16,842 bases of DNA from an uncultured Bacteroidota bacterium (GCA_938008665.1 CALLKA010000196.1:1-16842), one strand, 5' to 3'; positions 1 to 8,096 are shown, counted from the stretch's first letter. Notes: a model not told the origin generated them from the sequence alone. A program made the numbers and translations.

Positions 1-749
1 AACGGATTTACTAAATTGGTTTGGGTTCGACGGTTATCTAAGCGTAAAATTGGCTCGAGCCTATTTACGCTCACTTTTACCGAAAGGGGGTCCTGTATCC
101 ATTCAGACACATCATAAAACGAGATTTGAATAAATTGGTCCGCCGGAAAGAAAGCAGGTCGAAACCAAGAATCGGTATACAAATTCTCTGGATAAGCAGG
201 CATTTTTTCCGTTCCGTACATCAGATTCATGATCATGAGTGTTTTGGCATCAAGAATTGCACTCAGCGAATGACCGTTATTTTGTAAAGACCAATTCAAA
301 GGCGACAAATTAAGTGATGTACAGGCTAAGACAAGATCGGCATACATACCAGAAAGCGAGGTAAAAGGCCTAGTTTGAAATGGATGGAGTTGTAGCAAAG
401 GCAAAAGTGCGGCAATAGAATCGCGCGGAGGAATTTCATGGTGATTTTGCTGCACTAAAGTCAATTTTCTTGATTTTTGAAACGCCCTCGAGCGCTCGGG
501 AATATGAACAGATTGGGGCTTGCTACCTTTTTTATCAGGAAGTGCTTTTATCAATGTTGGAATTTTTGGATGGTGGCCCGCCACAAATGTAGCATTCAAG
601 CTGTAAAGTACTGCAATCACAATTGCGAGCCCAGCCAACCATAGGCTGAATTTCTTGACCTTTTTGAAGCGATATGCCTGTCGAAGTTTGCGTTCGAAAA
701 GGGGCCATGTTTCGGTGGCCAATTTTTGGTAGTGCTGCGTATCATTCAT
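1..749 (-). CDS. Single-pass membrane protein, sigma-factor partner (partial, C-terminus off the window)
   Basis: A continuous reading frame of 249 codons runs from the ATG at 749 to the window edge without a stop, so the C-terminus is missing. Residues 1-33 are polar and rich in Lys/Arg, residues about 35-53 form one hydrophobic helix, and the rest is a hydrophilic region with no motif I recognise. The charge pattern suggests a cytosolic N-terminus and a periplasmic C-terminal part. Its start overlaps the stop of the upstream frame (ATGAATGA, 742-749), as in translationally coupled pairs. The upstream frame ends in a sigma-70 region 4, so by position this could be the anti-sigma or membrane partner of that factor. 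That role is inferred from context and topology only; no anti-sigma zinc motif is visible. Confidence 0.75.
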   Translation of the reverse strand, partial: MNDTQHYQKLATETWPLFERKLRQAYRFKKVKKFSLWLAGLAIVIAVLYSLNATFVAGHHPKIPTLIKALPDKKGSKPQSVHIPERSRAFQKSRKLTLVQQNHHEIPPRDSIAALLPLLQLHPFQTRPFTSLSGMYADLVLACTSLNLSPLNWSLQNNGHSLSAILDAKTLMIMNLMYGTEKMPAYPENLYTDSWFRPAFFPADQFIQISFYDVSEWIQDPLSVKVSVNRLEPILRLDNRRTQTNLVNP

Positions 750-1101
750 GGCTTAGTAGTTTTTTAAGCACTTGCTTCGCTGTTTTCAAATGCCACCGAA
801 CTGTTGCAATATTCATCTTTAATTCTGTGGCAATTTCTTGAGGTTTTAATTGTGCATAGCAGCCTGTAATGACCACAAAGCTTTCAGGAGATCTGCGTTG
901 GATTCGACGCACTAGTTGGCGACATTCCTTATCTGCATTTTCTGTAACTGAGCAAGTATTTATAACATACACATCCGCTTTCTCCCCAAAATCCTTCTTT
1001 TCAAAACCATTTTGTTCCAATTGTCTCGACAATGTGGAGGTTTCTGAAAAATTCAATTTGCAGCCTAAAGTGTGAAATGCGACCGTTTGTTGTTTGCTCA
1101 T
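742..1101 (-). pseudogene. Chimeric frame: MtaB N-terminal domain joined to sigma-70 region 4
   Basis: Residues 1-91 (from the ATG at 1101) match the N-terminal domain of MtaB, the radical-SAM enzyme that methylthiolates t6A37 in tRNA. The motifs TLGCKLN, NTCSVTE and GCYAQ carry the three cluster cysteines at about 14, 50 and 81. MtaB is normally over 400 residues; the radical-SAM CxxxCxxC core and TRAM domain are absent. Residues about 87-119 (QEIATELKMNIATVRWHLK and onward) are instead the helix-turn-helix end of an ECF-type sigma factor, normally about 160-200 residues. Neither half can work as its parent does. The junction lies within LKPQEIA, which fits both families. A TTG at 1110 could extend the frame by three codons, but it overlaps the predicted -7 element. 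The cause may be a genuine deletion or a mis-assembly. Confidence 0.85.
829..849 (-). other. Fusion junction (possible short shared repeat)
   Basis: These 21 bases encode LKPQEIA. MtaB proteins commonly read GCYAQLKPxEIA here, and sigma region 4 commonly reads xxQEIAxxL, so the switch between families must lie in or next to this stretch. A shared sequence of about 15 bases in the two parent genes could support a recombinational deletion or an assembler join. Confidence 0.7.
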
Positions 1102-1107
1102 GGGCAA

Positions 1108-1115
1108 CAAAGGTA
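1108..1115 (-). promoter_or_regulatory. Bacteroidota -7 element of the mtaB 5' fragment
   Basis: On the minus strand the sequence reads TACCTTTG, matching TAnnTTTG. It ends 6 bases before the ATG at 1101, which implies a leaderless or nearly leaderless transcript. No clear -33 TTTG is seen at the usual spacing. Confidence 0.5.
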
Positions 1116-1192
1116 AAAAACCTTGGGGGAACCTTAAAATCTTAAAATATACTTAAACCGGGTATTAATTTCCAATTTTGGCTAGATTCAAT

Positions 1193-1200
1193 TAAGTTTG
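1193..1200 (+). promoter_or_regulatory. Bacteroidota -7 element of the DUF2723 gene
   Basis: TAAGTTTG matches TAnnTTTG exactly. Transcription would begin near 1205, about 16 bases before the ATG at 1222. The in-frame TTG at 1198 is the last part of this element, which argues against using that TTG as start codon. A TTTTG at 1176-1180 is too close to be a standard -33 box. Confidence 0.5.
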
Positions 1201-1221
1201 CAACTACTAAAATGGTCAAAA

Positions 1222-4200
1222 ATGGACTTCAAAAAAATCAATAATTGGACGGGCTGGTTGGTTACTTTAATTGCATGTACTGTATATATTATGACCTCAG
1301 AAGCTGCAAGCAGTTTTTGGGATTGTGGTGAGTTTATCAGTAGTGCGTATAAATTACAAATCCCACATCCCCCAGGGGCCCCTATGTTTGTATTGTTAGG
1401 TAGGGTATTTATTATTTTGTTTGGGGACAATCCGTTAACTGCTGCAAAGGCAGTAAATACCATGAGTGCATTGGCTAGTGGATTTACCATTTTGTTTTTG
1501 TTCTGGACTATTACCCATTTTGCAAAACGCATTGTGGTTAAGCAAACAGGTACGGAACCAGTAGGTTATCAAATTTTAGCCATCATGGGCGCCGGTATTG
1601 TTGGTGCGTTGGCCTATACCTTTAGCGATTCATTCTGGTACAGTGCTGTTGAAGGGGAAGTGTATGCGTTAAGTTCATTTTTCACTGCATTAGTTTTTTG
1701 GGCGATTTTAAAATGGGAACACAAAGCGGATCAACCTGGTGCAGATAAATGGATCATCTTTATTTTTTACATGATGGGTTTATCTATTGGGGTTCACTTA
1801 TTAAATATATTAACCATTCCGGCAATCGTGATGGTGTACTATTTCAGACAATACAAACCTACCATTACTGGTGGATTGGTTGCGTTTTTAGTGGGTGTAG
1901 TGATCACAGGGTTTATTCAAGTGGTGCTTATTCAATACACGATTAAATGGGCAGGGGCTTTTGATGTTAATTTTGTTAACTCCATGGGATTACCGTTTTT
2001 TAGTGGTTTTATTTTCTTCTTTGTTTTATTGGCAGCAATTTTAACATGGGGCATTTATTATGCAAATAAAAAAGGCCTTTATTTTTTAAAGTTAGGGGTG
2101 TGGTCAATGATCTTTATGTTATTGGGTTATACCACTTATATCACCACCATGATTCGTTCCAATGCAGATCCTTCCGTGGATATGTATAATGTGGACAATC
2201 CTGTTACCTTGGTTGGTTACTTAGGTAGAGAGCAGTATGGTGATTGGCCTATATTATTTGGACCAGATTATGTGGATAAGGTGGATAATATAGAAAATGG
2301 CGATCAGTATGTAAAAGCGCCTACCAATTATGAATTGGCTGGTAAAAACTATAAGCGTGATTGGTCTTCCGCACCATCATCGCATTTATTTCCAAGAATG
2401 TGGGATGGCGAAAATGATCGTGGTCAAATGGATAGCTATAAGGCATTTGCGGGAGTTGTGGATGGCGAAGCGCCTACTTTAAGAGATAACATTAAATACT
2501 TTACTAATTACCAATTTGGATTTATGTATCTGCGCTATTTCCTTTGGAATTTTGCAGGTAAGCAAAACGATTTACAAGGTTTTGGGAATGTAAGAGACGG
2601 TAATTTTAGTACGGGTATTTCCTTTATTGATAATTTCTTTTTCGGAGATCAGTCCAAATTGCCAGATGCCATTAAAAATAATAATAAGGCACATAATAGC
2701 TTATTTATGTTGCCTTTCTTTTTAGGCTTGTTTGGATTTTTATTTCAATACCAACAAAATAAAAAAGATTTTATTGTGACAGGTTTATTGTTCTTTTTTA
2801 CTGGATTGGCCATTGTACTTTATTTAAATCAAGTGAGTTTGCAACCCCGTGAAAGGGACTATGCTTATGTTGGATCGTTTTATGCATTTGCGATATGGAT
2901 TGGGTTGGGTGTTTTGCAAGTCATACAATGGTTAACCAAAGTGGTGAATCAAAAAACTGCAAGCATCATTGCTACTGTGGTTTGTTTGTTAGCGGTACCT
3001 GCTTTAATGGCACAGCAAGAATGGGATGACCATGATCGTAGTCAAAAGTTATTACCCCGTGATTTGGCACGTAACTATTTAGAAAGTTGTCCTCCGAATG
3101 CGATTTTATTTTCCTTTGGCGATAATGACACTTACCCTTTATGGTATGCGCAGGAGGTGGAAGGAATTCGCCCCGATGTACGTGTGGTCGTGAATAGCTT
3201 ATTAGGCTCAGATTGGTATATGAGGGAGCTTAGGTATAAAGTAAATGAAAGTGATAAGTTTGATGTCATATTTTCTGAAGAACAAGTGTCTGGCAATAAA
3301 TTAAACGTGGCCTATTATAATGCATTGCCTGAATATGGAGAAACACGTTACCATAATTTAGATTCTGTATTAAGATACGTGATTGGGGATCCTTCTGGAA
3401 AGTACATGGCATCCACCACAGATGGCCCTGTTAATATTTTCCCTACACACAAATTTAAAGTGACAGTGAATAAGGCAAATGCGATCGCATCAGGTATTGC
3501 AAAGCCAACGGATACCATGGTAGATGAATTGCTAATTGATTTTAATCCAAATCGTCAATATTTATTGAAAAATGAATTAGCGATGTATGCTATCATCGCA
3601 ACAAGTGATTTTAAGCGACCAATTTGCTTCACTTCAACACAGGAATTAAAAGAACTAGGTTTAGATAAGTATGTCCGTCAAACGGGTTTATCTTATCAGT
3701 TGGTGCCAGTAATGAATCAAACGATTGATGCGGCGATGGCGTATAAAAATATGATGACTAAATTTTCATTTGGTAATGCAAAAAATCCAAATGTATATTT
3801 TGACGAAGAAAATAGACGTCACTTGAATTCAATGCGATTGGCTTTCTCACAAGTTGCTCAAGCATTAGCAATAGAAGGCAAGCGGGACAGTGCGCAGCAA
3901 TTGCTTAGAAAATTTGACGCAGAAACCAATGAAAAGAATTTTCCTTATGGAATGACTTCCAATAGAGGCAATCAACACAATTACTTTTCTTATTTATTTT
4001 TACAGGCTTGTTACGCTTCAGGAGAATTAAAATTAGCAAATAAGGTAAGCGTTTCTTTATTGAAGGATTTAAAACAAGGGGTAGCCTATTATAAATCATT
4101 AGGTGAAGCAATGAGTGACGATCAGTTTTTTGTAAATGCTGAAAATGCATATCAGGGTAAACCCAATAGTTTAGCCAATAAGCAAATTGCATTTGTACAA

Positions 4201-4275
4201 GATATATTAACCTGCGGCCAATTAATAGAAGCGGTTAATAAAATGGAAAAAGATTTTACGGTAGCTAAAAAATAA
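1222..4275 (+). CDS. DUF2723 family polytopic membrane protein (GT-C-like)
   Basis: This 1017-residue protein belongs to the DUF2723 family. Visible family hallmarks are FWDCGEF (residues 32-38) followed by an HPPGAP loop, RERDYAYVGSFYAF from about 543, and GDNDTYP (633-639). About ten or more hydrophobic segments fill residues 10-600, with the last near 580-597. The C-terminal 400 residues are soluble and end in helical, TPR-like sequence (about 865-1000). An acidic first extracytoplasmic loop plus a multi-helix membrane core resembles GT-C glycosyltransferases that use lipid-linked sugar donors, so a role in protein or envelope glycosylation is plausible, but the substrate cannot be read from sequence. 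The start is set at ATG 1222 because the upstream TTG at 1198 lies inside the likely -7 element. The gene is divergent from the mtaB fragment and ends at a strong terminator. Confidence 0.9.
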   Translation: MDFKKINNWTGWLVTLIACTVYIMTSEAASSFWDCGEFISSAYKLQIPHPPGAPMFVLLGRVFIILFGDNPLTAAKAVNTMSALASGFTILFLFWTITHFAKRIVVKQTGTEPVGYQILAIMGAGIVGALAYTFSDSFWYSAVEGEVYALSSFFTALVFWAILKWEHKADQPGADKWIIFIFYMMGLSIGVHLLNILTIPAIVMVYYFRQYKPTITGGLVAFLVGVVITGFIQVVLIQYTIKWAGAFDVNFVNSMGLPFFSGFIFFFVLLAAILTWGIYYANKKGLYFLKLGVWSMIFMLLGYTTYITTMIRSNADPSVDMYNVDNPVTLVGYLGREQYGDWPILFGPDYVDKVDNIENGDQYVKAPTNYELAGKNYKRDWSSAPSSHLFPRMWDGENDRGQMDSYKAFAGVVDGEAPTLRDNIKYFTNYQFGFMYLRYFLWNFAGKQNDLQGFGNVRDGNFSTGISFIDNFFFGDQSKLPDAIKNNNKAHNSLFMLPFFLGLFGFLFQYQQNKKDFIVTGLLFFFTGLAIVLYLNQVSLQPRERDYAYVGSFYAFAIWIGLGVLQVIQWLTKVVNQKTASIIATVVCLLAVPALMAQQEWDDHDRSQKLLPRDLARNYLESCPPNAILFSFGDNDTYPLWYAQEVEGIRPDVRVVVNSLLGSDWYMRELRYKVNESDKFDVIFSEEQVSGNKLNVAYYNALPEYGETRYHNLDSVLRYVIGDPSGKYMASTTDGPVNIFPTHKFKVTVNKANAIASGIAKPTDTMVDELLIDFNPNRQYLLKNELAMYAIIATSDFKRPICFTSTQELKELGLDKYVRQTGLSYQLVPVMNQTIDAAMAYKNMMTKFSFGNAKNPNVYFDEENRRHLNSMRLAFSQVAQALAIEGKRDSAQQLLRKFDAETNEKNFPYGMTSNRGNQHNYFSYLFLQACYASGELKLANKVSVSLLKDLKQGVAYYKSLGEAMSDDQFFVNAENAYQGKPNSLANKQIAFVQDILTCGQLIEAVNKMEKDFTVAKK

Positions 4276-4294
4276 TTAGCATAATTCTTATACG

Positions 4295-4331
4295 ATAAGC
4301 CCTCTTTGACCTTTTATCAAAGAGGGCTTAT
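4295..4331. terminator. Bidirectional intrinsic terminator
   Basis: A perfect 15-bp stem (ATAAGCCCTCTTTGA paired with its complement at 4317-4331) encloses a 7-base loop, with T-rich sequence on the plus-strand exit and AT-rich sequence on the other. It lies between the convergent DUF2723 and cysteine desulfurase genes and can serve both. Confidence 0.9.
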
Positions 4332-4352
4332 TATTTTAGGAGATCATTGGGA

Positions 4353-5480
4353 TTATAATAAAGTGGTCAAAGTTGCTACAACCCTGTCAATTTCTTGGGT
4401 CGTATTATATTTAGAAAACGAAAAGCGAACAGTAACGATATCAGAAGGTTTTTGAAGTGCCGCAATGACATGTGAGCCTTGTTGTGCGCCACTTGAGCAT
4501 GCACTACCACCACTAGCGCAAATATGTTGAATATCTAAATTAAAAAGGAGCATTTCCGTTTTTTGATTCTTAGGAAAGTTTACGCTCAGTAAAGTGTATA
4601 AACTTTCTCCAAAAGTATCTCCGTTAAAGCTAACGGTTGGGATATTATGCACTAGAGAATCGTACATGTATTTTTTTAAACCTGAAATATAGGCCTTGTC
4701 TTTATCGTGGTTTTGATTTGACAATTCTAATGCCTTTGCAAAACCAACGATGCCGTATACATTTTCGGTGCCAGCACGCATGTTTCTTTCTTGCGCCCCG
4801 CCATGTAAAAACGGGTTAATTTTAATATTTTCATTGATATATAAAATACCTGTCCCTTTGGGGCCATGAAATTTATGCCCTGCAGCAGTGATGAAATCCA
4901 CAGGTATATTTTTTAAATCAAAATTAAAATGACCTACGGTTTGAACCGTATCGCTATGAAAGTAAGCGTTGTGTTTTTTGCAGAGCGCACCCACTTCTAG
5001 TAAGCTTATACAATTACCAATTTCATTATTAGCGTGCATGATGGTAACAATCGTTTTTTCGGGACTATTGTTTAATAATTCCTCTAATTGATTCACATCT
5101 ATATGTCCATTGGGTAAAATTCCTACGTAAGACAATTTTATTTGGTGTGCTTTCGACAAATATTCAACGGTATGAAGCGTAGCATGATGCTCAATCGGGG
5201 AGCTGATAATATGCTTACAACCCAAATCGGTCACCGCCGCATGTAAAACGGTATTGGTGCTTTCGGTGCCACCGCTGGTAAAAAATATTTCCGCAGGCTT
5301 CGCACCTAGTATAGCTGAAATTGATTTTCTGGCTTTTTCAATAGCCATTCGTGTTTCACGACCATAACTATATATGGAAGAGGGGTTTCCAAATTGTTCC
5401 TTAAAAAAGGGCAACATGGCTTCCAACACATCAGCGTCGATGGGCGTTGTAGCAGCATTGTCAAAGTAGATTCTTTCCAT
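4353..5480 (-). CDS. Cysteine desulfurase (NifS/IscS-like)
   Basis: This is a 375-residue class V aminotransferase-fold PLP enzyme that takes sulfur from L-cysteine, leaving alanine and an enzyme persulfide for Fe-S cluster or thio-cofactor synthesis. The N-terminus YFDNAATTP is typical. GGTE (70-73) binds PLP phosphate, H98 fits the ring-stacking histidine, D177 and Q180 fit the cofactor contacts, and K203 in AAGHKFHGPKG fits the Schiff-base lysine. C328 in GGSACSSG is the likely persulfide cysteine on the mobile loop. Length is normal and all expected catalytic residues are present. It lies 14 bp downstream of the hexose-phosphate mutase gene on the same strand, so the two are probably co-transcribed, though they share no obvious pathway. 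No scaffold gene (IscU/SufU) is adjacent, so whether it is the main housekeeping desulfurase or a specialised one is open. Confidence 0.93.
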   Translation of the reverse strand: MERIYFDNAATTPIDADVLEAMLPFFKEQFGNPSSIYSYGRETRMAIEKARKSISAILGAKPAEIFFTSGGTESTNTVLHAAVTDLGCKHIISSPIEHHATLHTVEYLSKAHQIKLSYVGILPNGHIDVNQLEELLNNSPEKTIVTIMHANNEIGNCISLLEVGALCKKHNAYFHSDTVQTVGHFNFDLKNIPVDFITAAGHKFHGPKGTGILYINENIKINPFLHGGAQERNMRAGTENVYGIVGFAKALELSNQNHDKDKAYISGLKKYMYDSLVHNIPTVSFNGDTFGESLYTLLSVNFPKNQKTEMLLFNLDIQHICASGGSACSSGAQQGSHVIAALQKPSDIVTVRFSFSKYNTTQEIDRVVATLTTLL

Positions 5481-5494
5481 ACCCGTTAAAATTA

Positions 5495-6874
5495 CTAAAT
5501 GCTATGAATTATTGAAATAATATTATCGGCTAATTCGTCCGCTTCCATTTGTGTGGGGGCTTCCGTATATATGCGAATAATGGGTTCTGTATTACTGGGT
5601 CTTAAATGCACCCACTTGTTTTCAAAGTCAATTTTCATACCATCTATTTTATTAATGGTGTAAGTGGAAAACTGTTTTTCTAAACCAGTATATATCTTTT
5701 CTAATGAAATAGAAGCGTCCAATTCCATTTTCTTCTTGCTCATATAGTAAGCTGGTAAACTTGCTTTTAATGCAGCTGCACTAAGTTTTGTTTTTGCCAA
5801 ATGTGTTAAAAATAATGCAATACCAATTAATGCATCTCTTCCATAATGCAAATCTGGAACAATGATACCACCGTTTCCTTCTCCTCCAATGACTGCATTT
5901 TCTTGTTTCATTTTTTCAACCACATTTACTTCACCAACAGCACTGGCGAAATAGGCGCAGCCGTTTTTTTCAGTAATATCTCTCAAAGCGCGTGTCGATG
6001 ATAAATTACTTACGGTACTTCCTTTTTTATTTTGAAGTATATAATCTGCAATAGCTACTAAAGTATATTCTTCTCCAAACAACTCCCCATCCTCACTTAC
6101 AAAACATAAACGATCAACATCTGGGTCTACCGCAATACCTAAATCAGATTTGGTGTTAACTACCGTGCTGCATAATTCAGATAAGTGTTCCTTCAATGGC
6201 TCTGGATTATGTGCGAAATTTCCATGCATTTCGGAATTTAATACTTTAATATTTGTAACACCTATTGCCTTAAGTAAATCAGGAACTGCAAATGCGCCTG
6301 AGCTATTTATTGCATCAACTACAATAGAGAATTGTGCTTTATTAATTGCAGCGATATCAACTAGTGGATAATTAACTATTGCGTCAATATGTTTTTGTAA
6401 ACTGGTGCCGTTTAAAATTATTTTACCCATGTGATCTATATCCGCATAGTCAAAATCTTCATTTGCAGCTAATGATAAAATGCTTTTACCTTCTGCTGCA
6501 TTTACAAATTCTCCTTTATGGTTTAATAATTTTAAAGCATTCCACTCTTTCGGATTATGGCTTGCAGTTAATATTATTCCGCCGTCTGCTTTTTCAAAAA
6601 CAACACACATTTCAACGGTAGGGGTGGTGCTTAATCCTAACTGAATTACATCAATACCTAAAGCAATCAAACTTTGTTCAACTAAATTGGCAACCATATT
6701 GCCGCTAATTCTGCCATCCCTGCCTACCACTACTTTTTTAGGGCCTGCTGATTTTTGCTTCAACCAAGTCCCATAAGCGGAGGCGAATTTGACAATATCA
6801 ATAGGCGTTAAGTTATCATTGGGCCTGCCCCCAATGGTGCCTCTAAATCCAGATATACTTTTAATAAGTGCCAT
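5495..6874 (-). CDS. glmM: Phosphoglucosamine mutase-like phosphohexomutase
   Basis: This 459-residue alpha-D-phosphohexomutase carries all four family signatures: the phosphoserine loop TASHNP (S105), the metal loop DPDVDR (250-255), the sugar-binding loop GEGNGG (331-336) and the phosphate-binding loop RPSNTEP (425-431). The family interconverts hexose 6- and 1-phosphates in the cytosol. The usual Bacteroidota annotation is phosphoglucosamine mutase, which makes glucosamine-1-phosphate for peptidoglycan. The sugar loop differs from GEQSGH of E. coli GlmM and from GEMSGH of phosphomannomutase/phosphoglucomutases, so the preferred sugar is uncertain. A TAAATTTG element about 34 bases upstream is a likely promoter. 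The cysteine desulfurase gene follows 14 bp downstream. Confidence 0.88.
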   Translation of the reverse strand: MALIKSISGFRGTIGGRPNDNLTPIDIVKFASAYGTWLKQKSAGPKKVVVGRDGRISGNMVANLVEQSLIALGIDVIQLGLSTTPTVEMCVVFEKADGGIILTASHNPKEWNALKLLNHKGEFVNAAEGKSILSLAANEDFDYADIDHMGKIILNGTSLQKHIDAIVNYPLVDIAAINKAQFSIVVDAINSSGAFAVPDLLKAIGVTNIKVLNSEMHGNFAHNPEPLKEHLSELCSTVVNTKSDLGIAVDPDVDRLCFVSEDGELFGEEYTLVAIADYILQNKKGSTVSNLSSTRALRDITEKNGCAYFASAVGEVNVVEKMKQENAVIGGEGNGGIIVPDLHYGRDALIGIALFLTHLAKTKLSAAALKASLPAYYMSKKKMELDASISLEKIYTGLEKQFSTYTINKIDGMKIDFENKWVHLRPSNTEPIIRIYTEAPTQMEADELADNIISIIHSI

Positions 6875-6907
6875 TAACTTTAGGTTATATTATAAAAATA
6901 GGTTCTG

Positions 6908-6915
6908 CAAATTTA
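6908..6915 (-). promoter_or_regulatory. Bacteroidota -7 element of the mutase/desulfurase unit
   Basis: On the minus strand this reads TAAATTTG, an exact TAnnTTTG match. It predicts a leader of about 25-30 bases before the ATG at 6874. No convincing -33 box is seen. Confidence 0.45.
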
Positions 6916-6948
6916 CTTTAAATTTTTGCATTCTTGTATCTTTATGAA

Positions 6949-7539
6949 ATGATGCAAAATTTAATGGAAAGTATAATAAAATGGGATCAGGCCCTGTTTT
7001 TTCGCATAAATGGGCAGTGGACCAATACTTTTCTAGATAAATGGCTACTTTGGTTTCGGACCTCTGATAATTGGATTCCCTTTTATGTGGTTTTTTTAAT
7101 TTTTTTGATCAGAAAATTAAAAGTAAAAACATGGAAATGGTTACTACTTGCCATTGTCAATGTTACATTAACGGATCAAGTGAGTAGTAATTTTTTTAAG
7201 CCCATTGTGCACCGACTCAGACCATGTCAAGATCCGTTGGTTTTAGATAAAGTAAAATTAGTAGTAGATCATTGTTTGACCTCCTTTAGTTTTACTTCCT
7301 CTCATGCCGCTAATCATTTTGGAATCGCCACTTTTATATTTTTTACTTTACAACCCCTCTTCAATAATTATCGGTATTTATTTTTACTCTGGGCTGGAAT
7401 CATTTCCTATGCACAAGTATATGTTGGGGTGCATTATCCTGTTGATGTAATTGCAGGTGCAATGATTGGCATCATTTCTGGCTGGGGGGTCGCTTTCATT
7501 TATTCCAAGTGGGAGCGGGGAGCGCTGAAGTCTTTATAA
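6949..7539 (+). CDS. PAP2-family membrane phosphatase
   Basis: This integral membrane protein of about 196 residues belongs to the PAP2 (type 2 phosphatidic acid phosphatase) superfamily, whose members dephosphorylate lipid phosphates such as undecaprenyl pyrophosphate or phosphatidylglycerol phosphate at the membrane. Motif 1 is KPIVHRLRP (K84, R91, P92), motif 2 is FTSSHA (S118, H119) and motif 3 is AQVYVGVHYPVD (H162, D166). About five hydrophobic helices surround these motifs. Two deviations stand out: PSGH is TSSH, and the SR that opens motif 3 is AQ, so the phosphate-binding arginine is replaced by Gln156. The start could be ATG 6949, 6952 or 6964. The frame opens farther upstream at a TTG (6934), which overlaps a weak -7-like TATCTTTA at 6937-6944 and is unlikely to be used. 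Its 3' end is 8 bp from a convergent gene, with no terminator between. Confidence 0.85.
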   Translation: MMQNLMESIIKWDQALFFRINGQWTNTFLDKWLLWFRTSDNWIPFYVVFLIFLIRKLKVKTWKWLLLAIVNVTLTDQVSSNFFKPIVHRLRPCQDPLVLDKVKLVVDHCLTSFSFTSSHAANHFGIATFIFFTLQPLFNNYRYLFLLWAGIISYAQVYVGVHYPVDVIAGAMIGIISGWGVAFIYSKWERGALKSL

Positions 7540-7547
7540 TGTAGCAG

Positions 7548-8036
7548 CTAAAAATTAAACTGTGTTGACTTTTTTGGGTATACAAGTTCGTAGCTTTTTC
7601 GAACACCCTTTGATTTTACATGAAAAATATTTATTTGTTGTTCGTTTACCCCAAATAAAATTTCACAGTTAATAGCAAGCTGGTTGAGTTGTTTTACATT
7701 TTTTACTTCAAAATAGGACCAGGTGCTTTCCTTTTGTATTTCGTATCCTACATATTCTAAATTCACTTTAGTGCCATTCGCATTTAAATTTAAGCGTTTG
7801 GTCATGTATGCTGCGATTAACGCATCTGCTTTATTTTTTTGATTGGCTTGAGATAAATCAATAGTAGTTTTAGCTTCTGCGCCCATCATTTTTTCAAGGT
7901 CATTGGTAAAAGTTCGAACACTAATTTCGATAGTGGCTTCCTTTTCATTATGATTAATTTCAATGACTGATACAAAAAAGGGATGTATCAGCGCAATGAA
8001 TGCAGTAATAAATGGGTTAAATCCGATAAGCGCCAT
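7548..8036 (-). CDS. DUF6702-like protein
   Basis: This 162-residue protein has a hydrophobic N-terminus (residues about 4-18) followed by HPFFVSVIEINHN, a signature I associate with the Bacteroidota DUF6702 family of unknown function. The hydrophobic start may be a signal peptide or anchor, although it lacks the usual basic residues. The rest looks like alternating beta strands, for example the ISVRTFTNDLEKMM and STWSYFEVKNV stretches, and no catalytic motif is apparent. It is divergent from the HupE/UreJ-like gene, 60 bp away. From memory of Bacteroidota genomes, DUF6702, HupE/UreJ and M1 peptidase genes often occur together, which points to a shared envelope role. The family name is recalled from the motif, not verified. 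Confidence 0.7.
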   Translation of the reverse strand: MALIGFNPFITAFIALIHPFFVSVIEINHNEKEATIEISVRTFTNDLEKMMGAEAKTTIDLSQANQKNKADALIAAYMTKRLNLNANGTKVNLEYVGYEIQKESTWSYFEVKNVKQLNQLAINCEILFGVNEQQINIFHVKSKGVRKSYELVYPKKSTQFNF

Positions 8037-8096
8037 AATGTTTATTTGTATTTTACAAAGGTCTTGATTAATTTAACATAACAAAATTTTCATTTC

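Noticed and set aside
1..849. Horizontal transfer of the left segment, from a slightly higher GC impression
   Set aside because: Hand counts on a few lines gave about 40-43% both for this part and for the neighbouring mtaB fragment, so there is no clear compositional break at the junction.
742..1101. A deliberate two-domain regulator that combines a methylthiotransferase domain with DNA binding
   Set aside because: The radical-SAM core is missing, the sigma part lacks region 2, and the junction falls in a motif shared by both families, so a deletion or assembly join is simpler.
1188..1532. Minus-strand open frame of 114 codons opposite the start of the DUF2723 gene
   Set aside because: It lies fully within a well-supported gene on the other strand apart from a few bases, and its translation resembles no family.
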